From assembly GCA_033296885.1 (NCBI GenBank), contig MU863896.1:62001-126000 (forward strand): a stretch of DNA of 64,000 nucleotides, read 5' to 3'. A program made the translations under genes and the position numbers. Under the pieces are notes generated by a model that did not search any database, had not been told where the DNA came from, and worked only from the letters and a program-made list of their open reading frames with translations. This DNA is from Triangularia verruculosa (taxonomy: Eukaryota; Ascomycota; Sordariomycetes; Sordariales; Podosporaceae). This document shows, in pieces, positions 57,388 through 64,000 of the stretch; within the stretch, counting starts at the first letter, position 1, and every line of letters starts with the position of its first letter.

Positions 57388-59775
57388 GTGGGTTAAAGGA
57401 GACGGTGTTAGACAAATCAAAAGTTGGCGCGCAAATGGACATGGGTTTTTAGAGGAAACTGCACGTTTTTTTTTCGTCAACGAATTGGAATTATATGGTC
57501 ATGATTTTCTTTTCTCTCTCCCATAGTCTGATGTCTTTTTCGTCTTGTGTTTGCTATCCATGCAATGAATCGAAAAGATATTTACTAGACATGGGGGGGG
57601 GTTGTGTACGGATGGACGGGGTGGGAGGTGGGGGGGTTCATGGATGGGAAATCAAGGGATGGGATTTGAACACCTCTTGTTGTGATTTTTTTAGTTACAT
57701 AGCTAAGCACTTTAATGAAGACATGGAAGCGATGTTGCGTTGCTCTACTCCTGTTTGGACTGAATCATGTCTCTAGGATGAACTGGTGATTGTCTTCTTG
57801 TTGCGAGATGGGGTGTTTGAGGTGAGACGAACGTGTTGATGGGTCTGTCGTCATGTACAATGGAGGTTGAGGGGGGCTTGAGGTGTACTGCATCATCGTG
57901 GATCCCACGGTCGTGTCGTGGGTATTTGGAAGAGTGGGACATGTACTGTACTTCTGCCACCATTGATACTGAAAGCTGGGTCCCTTGGGGGGGGGGGGGA
58001 CGATCTGTGTCTACGGTAGTATGCAGGAGTGTTCCGAAGATGAGGGGGGGGGGGGCCTGCTATGTTTGACATGACGTTCGTCATTCGCATCCCGCAGCAT
58101 TGGTTCTTCCCTCGTGGCTGGCATGCAGCAGCATGGTTGTAGCGATAGTCATTTTTGCTGCACATGGGAGCCAAGGGGGGAAGTGAGATCCTTGATACAT
58201 ACGTTCTCGGGCTGTTCCTTGCGGCTTGCATTGCGTCGGGGTCCAACATGGTGAGGAGGTGGATATCGAAAAGGAAGGGTGATCACTTTTAACAGCTTTT
58301 GATGGTGGTTTAGCCACTTGCATTATCATGTATGCCAAGCTTTTCTGGACACACATGAGGCTACGGATAATGGTGCAAGTATTTGGAATTGGCTTTTGAC
58401 GAGCAGCAGGGGGAGCTTCTTGGCTTTTGGGTACTCGTCTCAATTTCCAGATCGTGGGGGTTGATATCTCGCCGGAGGTATTTGGAATTGAACTGCTCTT
58501 ACGTTCCCATTTTGGTCCATCATTGCGTCTTTATGCCAAGTGAGATACTCCATCGAGAGAGGTGGTGATACTGTCACCACCACGGCGGGGCACGACGAGT
58601 AAATCCCCCGACTAGCCAGCCACTCGAGTTTGGATGTAGTGTATGTCGATTGACAAATGACGGGGCAGACGAGAAGTTACCTGATTCAGCACACCTCGGC
58701 CACCCACCTCAGGATTGGTTGGTCTGGAAGTGGTGATAAAATTGTCAAACCTAGCTGCCGGAAACTACTGACAATGACAAATATTGTTCCGGGGTATCGT
58801 GTTGGATGGGGAACCGACGAGGTTTTGTCACAGGTTCAAGTACTTCTACCTTTCTTGGTACCAGTACCTCCTTCAACTAAAGTCTAAAGCAACCAAAGGG
58901 AAATGAATCGCCGAATAGCCCGGCCGGCATCTAAGGAATGGTTGTCGTGAGGTTGTGTGGGGGGAGGTGATGGTGGTGTACTCCGTCTCCCATGTAACCA
59001 AACCAAACTTCTTTTGACCATCCAGAACCAAAAAAAAAAAAAGGGAACTCGGCTCGGTCGGGTCGGAAGTTAGCTATCTGACATTCCTGTACTATACATA
59101 CTCAAAAATGACGGAGCTCCCGGCGGCGCAGTGCCATTTAACCTTGAGAACTGGAAGCTAAGGTAGGTAGTGGTGGGGTACCCCGCCAAGTCCATCCTTT
59201 AGCAGCAGCAGCTCCGGTCCATCCAATTCAAGCCAAGCAAAGAGCGGGGAAGTCCGGCAGAATTTTAGTTTTGTGGTTTGGACTAACTGCCAGCTCCGGG
59301 GGTTAGGGTCCATATTTCTTTTTGGAGAGTTTGGCATGTGGCTTGGCATCTCATGAATCGTTGCAAGTTGCTGCCGGGAAACCAAAGTATCGCGACTGTT
59401 GCTGCTGTCATTGATCGCCCGCAATTTCCGAGATCACAGAACTACTCTCGACCCCTCGGTTCCGAAGAGGAGAGGTTTTTGGGAACGCTAAATACACGAG
59501 TCGAGTTACGGAGTTTATTGGACTTTCGTCAGGGGAGGAGGAAGAAAGTCGAAGAGATATAAGAAAGGTTGGTTTTGCTCCCTCTGTCCCATCTTACTAT
59601 CCTTCCCTCCCCCAGAGTCGAGGTCACTTCCTCTGTCACACTACCCCCTCTACACCCCCTTTCTCCTTGACCTCTCCCCCTCCCCCCTCCCCTGTCCCTC
59701 TATCAACATAGCTAACTCCCTCGCAGCTCCCACCACCAACCTCTCCCACCCACCGCCCACACACAACCACCGAAC
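57388..59775. other. 2.4 kb intergenic region
   Basis: 3' flank of acl1, then the upstream region of the uL30m gene. Two runs of G (near 57,592 and 57,987–57,999) occur. Poly-A and a CT-rich leader lie before 59,776. No gene supported. Confidence 0.5.
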
Positions 59776-60150
59776 ATGTCCTACTTCCGAATAACCCTCC
59801 ACCGCTCCGCCATCGGCCTGCCGGCCCGCACCCGCGGCGTCCTCGCCGCTTTGGGTCTCCACAAGCGCTCCCAGACCGTCTACCACCCAGTAGAAGCCCA
59901 GTTCGCCGGCATGATCATGAAGGTCAAGGAACTGGTGAAAGTCGAGGAAGTCGAGAGAAAACTAGACAAGTGGGAGGTGAAGGCCGAGCGCCGGCCCGAC
60001 AGCGGGTTTTATCTGGAAAAGATGGCGCCTAGGATGGAGGACGAGGGGCAGAAGGTGGGGAGTAGAGTGCTAGCTAGATTGCGGGGGGAGGATGAGAGTC
60101 AAGTTGTGGAGGGGGTTAGGAGGGAGGGGGGTGGGGAGGTGAGGGTGTAG
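59776..60150 (+). CDS. MRPL33: Mitochondrial large-subunit ribosomal protein uL30m (Mrpl33)
   Basis: Single exon, 124 aa. The N-terminal 60 residues match the uL30 fold (SYFRITLHRSAIGLPART, then LGLHKRSQTVYHPVEAQFAGMIMKVKELVKVEEV). In this family, the short beta–alpha–beta ribosomal domain starts at the N-terminus with no cleavable presequence. The remainder is charged. Context of the start is cgaacATGTCC. Strand bias changes from C- to G-ending codons in the second half. The product should be part of the mitochondrial 54S subunit. Confidence 0.87.
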   Translation: MSYFRITLHRSAIGLPARTRGVLAALGLHKRSQTVYHPVEAQFAGMIMKVKELVKVEEVERKLDKWEVKAERRPDSGFYLEKMAPRMEDEGQKVGSRVLARLRGEDESQVVEGVRREGGGEVRV

Positions 60151-61471
60151 ATTTGGGATGACAATGGGGAAAAGGGGAGGGGAAGGGGAGGGGATGGAAA
60201 GGGATAAGGGTGAGATTGTATGATATTTGGGAAGGGGATATGGGGGATACCAAAAGGAAACCAAGGAAATCGAAGGAAAATGAACATCTAAAGCATAAAC
60301 AACTGGGATTTGTGACCTGATTGTAAAGATAGACGTTGGGTGGCAGTTTTGGTTTGATCTAGAGAAGGTGATGTTAAATCCATCAGTAGGTTAGGACACT
60401 ATATCTTCCACAAAGACCAATTGGACGTTGTCAAAATCACAAGACGTCCAGCCATGGCACATCACATCACCCAAAACACCACCAGATACAAAGAAGCCCC
60501 AGTTCATCTGTCCACCTATCTAACCACAGCAGCTTCCCAGCGTCAGTCCAAGCTCACCCTTGTCCCTCCCTGTTCCACCACCTATAGCTCTCCTTTTTTT
60601 TCCCCACCTTCCCACCGCCCTCACAGACAAACCCCGAGACTTCTTTTCGTTGTGTAATCGAAGACGAGAACCGGACTCCCAGTTGTTGATTCGTAGATGG
60701 CTGATTACCGAAAATCCTAAAGTACAATAATGGAAACAGAAAAAAAGAAAAAACCCCGCGAGAGACCCAGTTTGCTGATATCATTTTCCTGACTTGACTC
60801 CCCCCCCTTTGAACCAAGCAAAAGAAGCCCAGAAAGAAGATCGAAAGAGAAAAAAGAAAGGGATATCCCACCGCTGGTGATTAAAACTCCCGAGTTTTTC
60901 TCGATTGGTTGGTGCGTGTAAGAAATGCTGTGTGTTGTATTGTGTCGATGGATCGATTGACGAAAGGTTCTTCCCTCTGTTGTGTAATCACCTCCTCTTT
61001 CCTTCCCCTGACCATCCTAGTCTACACCAGACCAGTCAAAAAAAGAGATAGGTCGGTCTTTTCGGACGTTGATCAGAGATGAAAAGATGGAAAAAGCTAA
61101 AACCAAAGGTAATAGCTGTGTATCCAGAGGGGTTTGCTGAAGGAGAACCGAGATTTGTGTTGATGGTACAGTAGTGGTGGACATGAGAGGTCGATGCCAA
61201 TGCCAGGAGAAATCGAGATGGCAACATCGATAATAGTGATGAGAGTGAACACGCCAGTCCCCCATCGGAAAGCCGGGCTCCAGAAGGCGCTGTGGGATGA
61301 GATGTACCCTCACTCAAGTGGATACCCCCAACGTCGCCTCTTCAATCCATGCCAACCAAGGTACTCCGGGGGAGTAAGCCTGCTCATCCTCTTCTTGGTC
61401 GTCTAGCACTCGGAGATGATTCCGAGCCCTCCGACATGGCTGACGGAGTTCAGAGAGGCAAGAGCAATCTC
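60151..61471. other. 1.3 kb convergent region between uL30m and eaf3
   Basis: AT-rich 3' flanks. Open frames of about 100 codons on the minus strand (61,017–61,317) are not supported by any motif. No gene called. Confidence 0.5.
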
Positions 61472-64000
61472 CTATGTACTCTTCGCCGCCTCCACGTATT
61501 CGTTCCCGGGGACTTCGTACTCTTTGACGAAGTACTGGGAGTGGTGGCGAGAGAACCAGGCCGTAAACTTCTCCAACTCGTCGCGAAGACGGTTCACGGA
61601 CTGTTGATCCATGTTGGTCTGGGCAATAAGTTCGGGGAGTGAGACTACAGAGGCCGGATGGTTAGCAGGGCCCATCACATAAAGCAAACAAAATTTGGAA
61701 CATACCAAGAAGACGAGCCAAATGCTCGGCGCCGTAGGTATCGCTGGCACTGGTGTGCTTGGTGTCAGACGCCGAGGCCCACAGCTGATGCATCTCATGG
61801 TACTGGCCACGCTCGAATCTGGAGTCATGATTAGCTAGCTGCTTGCTCGAGTTGTCTGAAAAAAAACATACCTGTAAAGCAGAATGCGGCCCAAGCAGCG
61901 GTCAAAGTACTCCCGAAGACCCGAGACAGTCTCCTCGAGGATGTCATAGGCGGCAGAACCCTCCTCGCGGTGGGGGCGCTCATACTTCAAGTAGTCGTCG
62001 AGGATCTCGTTGACCGGGTGGGCATGCGGCAACGGGACCAGGGTCTGGTTCTTGGTGACATTCTCCCAGTCATCGACCAAGAGAGCCTTCATGTGATCCT
62101 GCAGAGGGATCTTGATGGAAGGGCGATTGTGAAAGTTATCCTCCTATAAAGGTGTGTTAGCTTGCTGTGCTATGAGCAAGGAAAATGCTGCATTAATGAA
62201 CGAGAACACAATGTGTTCAACTGCCTAGCCAATCCACTTGGATCGGCCAGTTGTCAATTGAATGGTGCCTGGGGCATTCCTGTGAGTAGTATGTGAAGGA
62301 AAATAAAGAAATGCATCAGAAAGGGCACTACTTCCGACACTGGTCTCTGGAAAGTTGGTGGCAAGCTCGTCGCAAAACATACAAAATCAGACGCTTCGTC
62401 TTCGGAAGTGTCCTCGGAAGTGTCTTCGGAAGTGTCGACTGCCCGCACTCGATAAGGCCGTGGGTACACCGCCATCTCTGGAGCAATGAACCAAGAGAGA
62501 GGCAATGTAAAGACCACCTCGAAAGCGTGAGGAGTGGTTGTCGGACTGGCATCCTCATCGATCTCCTGTCCGGCCTCGAGAGCATCGAGAACCCGCTTAA
62601 TAGCATACAGAATCCTGTGCTGCTTTTCGTGAAGAATGTTGGAGAGTGTCTTGAACTTCAACTGGGTATCGGCGGCGCCAGGCTGCCCAGCCTTGAAGTG
62701 AGGCACACGGTCGGGATACCGAATGTGAGCTGGAATGCCGGCAAGAGGTGGGTTGTAACTGGGGTCGATGTATTCCCAGTTCCGCTGAATCTGAGCCAAG
62801 TTGGGGACGCCGCCCTCCCTGGCCTTGATGATCTTTGGATGGTTGATACCAATCTTGCCCTTGTCGCCTCGTTGAGATACCATTTCGTAGCGATCATCGA
62901 ATGTGGTGCGGCCGTTTCTGACGTAGACCGAAGTAGCAGCGGTTGGCAGCCGGCTGAGGTTGTCGTTGGCATCGGCCTCAGCAGCGTACCGAGCAAGTTT
63001 CTCCTCGATGCTCTCGCCTTCTTTGATGGGAGCCATTCTCGCAGCCTTGGATCGAGTGATGCGACTCGTTTTGGTGATTCTTGTTGTTCTTGTTCTGGCG
63101 GGAGGCATGGTGGTTGGAGCTGGGGGAAATCGGAAATTTATATGTGACGATTGTGCAAATCGTCGAATTTTTCTTTTGCGGAGACGATGATGTCGTCGTG
63201 GAGTTGCAATCGCTGGTGTTTTTGTCTGAGGGGATCCGCAACGCCGAGTTGAAGAGTTGAAGCTCGACTTGAAATAGTTGAGCAGTTGACCACTGAGTGG
63301 GCCCTCTATTCAGCCGTCGATGAGCAACCCAGGTTGCTATTGTGTGTGGTGATTCAATGCAGAGCATGTCCCGAGAGAGAGCCCAGAGGTTCCTTCCTCC
63401 TCCTGATCCCCTCAAGGTCGATAAGATGTTTGTTGCTCAATCCCCTGACCCAGCATTGATTTCCAACTGTTGCTCCGTCCCAAGTCCAAGTGGTACCCCA
63501 AGCTATACTTCAGAAACGATACTCTGGCGGCCAAACTCCCCCTGCTGTTTCTTCCAGAATAGGAGATGTCGTGTGCGACTTTTCGACTGCCTGGGACGCT
63601 TGTCCGGGCCATAGCACGAACAATAACAAACTCTCAAGCTACAAAACTTGTGCTTGCGGCATGTGGAAGTGTGTGTGAAAGACAAAATGGAAAGGCACTT
63701 GCCCAAGGATTGTTCGACATCTCTAAACAGGCAAACAACGTCGCAAAACCCGACTTACCTGTTCAAGATCGTAGTCGCGAGCACGTCTCTGGTTGGCGCG
63801 CCCGCTGGCCGTCGTCGTCCCCTGCTGGGTACGCTCCTCACTACCGCGAGCAGAACTCATGTCGGAACCTCCTGCGCGAGTAGCTGTTGTGCCTTTCTTG
63901 GGACCCTTGGATTTGCCGGATTGCAGGTTCTTGTACTGGGCCATGAGTTGCGAGGCAAGTTCCTTGTTCTCGTCTGTGAACTTGCGGACCCGGTCCTGCG
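61472..64000 (-). CDS. eaf3: Chromatin reader Eaf3 (MRG-domain protein), 5' end outside window
   Basis: Partial gene running off the right edge. Exons in order on the minus strand: beyond 64000 to 63759, then 62143–61872, 61818–61706 and 61644–61472. The three introns are 1615, 53 and 61 nt. The visible protein starts after the chromodomain with QDRVRKFTDENKELASQLMA, a basic/Ser-rich linker, and RARDYDLEQ joined to EDNFHNRPSIKIPLQDHM. The MRG domain follows: KALLVDDWENVTKNQTLVPL, HREEGSAAYDILEETVSGLR, and the end SLPELIAQTNMDQQSVNR followed by YFVKEYEVPGNEYVEAA. Eaf3 is shared by the NuA4 acetyltransferase and Rpd3S deacetylase and reads H3K36 methylation. Its first visible intron houses another gene. 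Confidence 0.93.
62217..63108 (-). CDS. Unrecognised 276-aa protein nested in an eaf3 intron
   Basis: Exons 63108–62341 and 62279–62217, with a likely 61-nt intron. If unspliced, the frame runs to a stop at 62254 with a hydrophobic end that looks like translated intron, so splicing is favoured. Starts MPPARTRTTRITKTSRITRS, basic, then IEEKLARYAAEADANDNLSR and a region with RNWEYIDPSYNPPLAGIPAHI. A 12-bp repeat encodes three TSED units at about 236–247, and the spliced C-terminus ends in WLGS. There is no signal peptide or membrane helix. Minus-strand codons are C/G-ending as in real genes. It lies wholly inside the eaf3 intron, on the same strand, with 650 bases of upstream sequence. Family unknown. 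Confidence 0.6.
62399..62434 (+). repeat. 12-bp coding repeat, 3 copies
   Basis: Three units of TC(T/C)TCGGAAGTG in a row, in frame in the nested gene, encoding the repeated Thr-Ser-Glu-Asp on the minus strand. Confidence 0.9.
63109..63758 (-). promoter_or_regulatory. Intronic region upstream of the nested gene
   Basis: 650 bases between the eaf3 splice donor and the nested gene start. It must contain the nested gene's promoter if that gene is transcribed independently. A TTTAG acceptor-like site lies about 40 nt after the donor, leading into ATGTCG. No other open frame has support. Confidence 0.4.

Noticed and set aside
55849..57480. Minus-strand frames of 247 and 286 codons over acl1
   Set aside because: Shadows of the strong C-ending codon bias of acl1.
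62293..63147. Plus-strand 284-codon frame opposite the nested gene
   Set aside because: It mirrors the minus-strand gene; minus-strand codons have the C/G-ending preference, and the plus-strand peptide has no domain.

Overview
The window is nuclear DNA of a filamentous ascomycete, most likely a Sordariomycete and probably of the Sordariales. The reasons are short GT–AG introns of 50–90 nt with CTAAC/CTGAC branch-like sites, C-ending codon preference, two fungal Zn2Cys6 regulators, a GH72 glucanosyltransferase, and divergently transcribed ATP-citrate lyase genes. I see no transposon, rRNA, tRNA or CRISPR, and no secondary-metabolite backbone gene. The chromosome is mainly housekeeping genes separated by intergenic stretches of 0.3–3.6 kb.

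Layout. 1–12 kb: NFU1 iron–sulfur scaffold (-), a HIT-finger snoRNP assembly factor (+), a low-complexity unknown (-), and a Ras GEF that carries its own N-terminal GTPase-like domain (+). 15–27 kb: a His-rich Zn2Cys6 regulator (+), a phenol-2-monooxygenase-type flavoprotein (+), and a convergent second Zn2Cys6 regulator (-) whose DNA-binding domain is split over two micro-exons. 30–35 kb: a cysteine-rich single-pass membrane protein, a small frame-broken coding segment, and a small secreted protein. 35–50 kb is the densest part: NDC1, PEP12-type syntaxin, COX18/OXA2, ALG11, TRM2, a UBL–WLM protein and a GEL/GAS glucanosyltransferase. 51–57 kb: ATP-citrate lyase subunits acl2 (-) and acl1 (+), back to back around a 2 kb shared upstream region. 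59–64 kb: mitochondrial ribosomal protein uL30m and the 3' part of eaf3 (-), which has an unrelated same-strand gene inside a 1.6 kb intron.

Functional links. acl1 and acl2 encode the two subunits that make cytosolic acetyl-CoA, which the NuA4/Rpd3S reader Eaf3 system uses indirectly for histone acetylation. NFU1, COX18, uL30m and possibly TRM2 serve mitochondria. PEP12, ALG11 and GEL belong to the secretory and cell-wall route. The monooxygenase and the convergent regulator may form a small catabolic unit; this is inference.

Most exon structures were worked out by hand from splice signals, reading phase and family conservation. The strongest unusual signals are the gene nested in the eaf3 intron, the 13-nt and 10-nt micro-exons in a Zn-cluster gene, an 18-nt micro-exon in acl2, a GTPase–RasGEF fusion with an open frame continuing past its stop, and a recurrent switch from C-rich to G-rich coding strand toward the 3' end of most genes.
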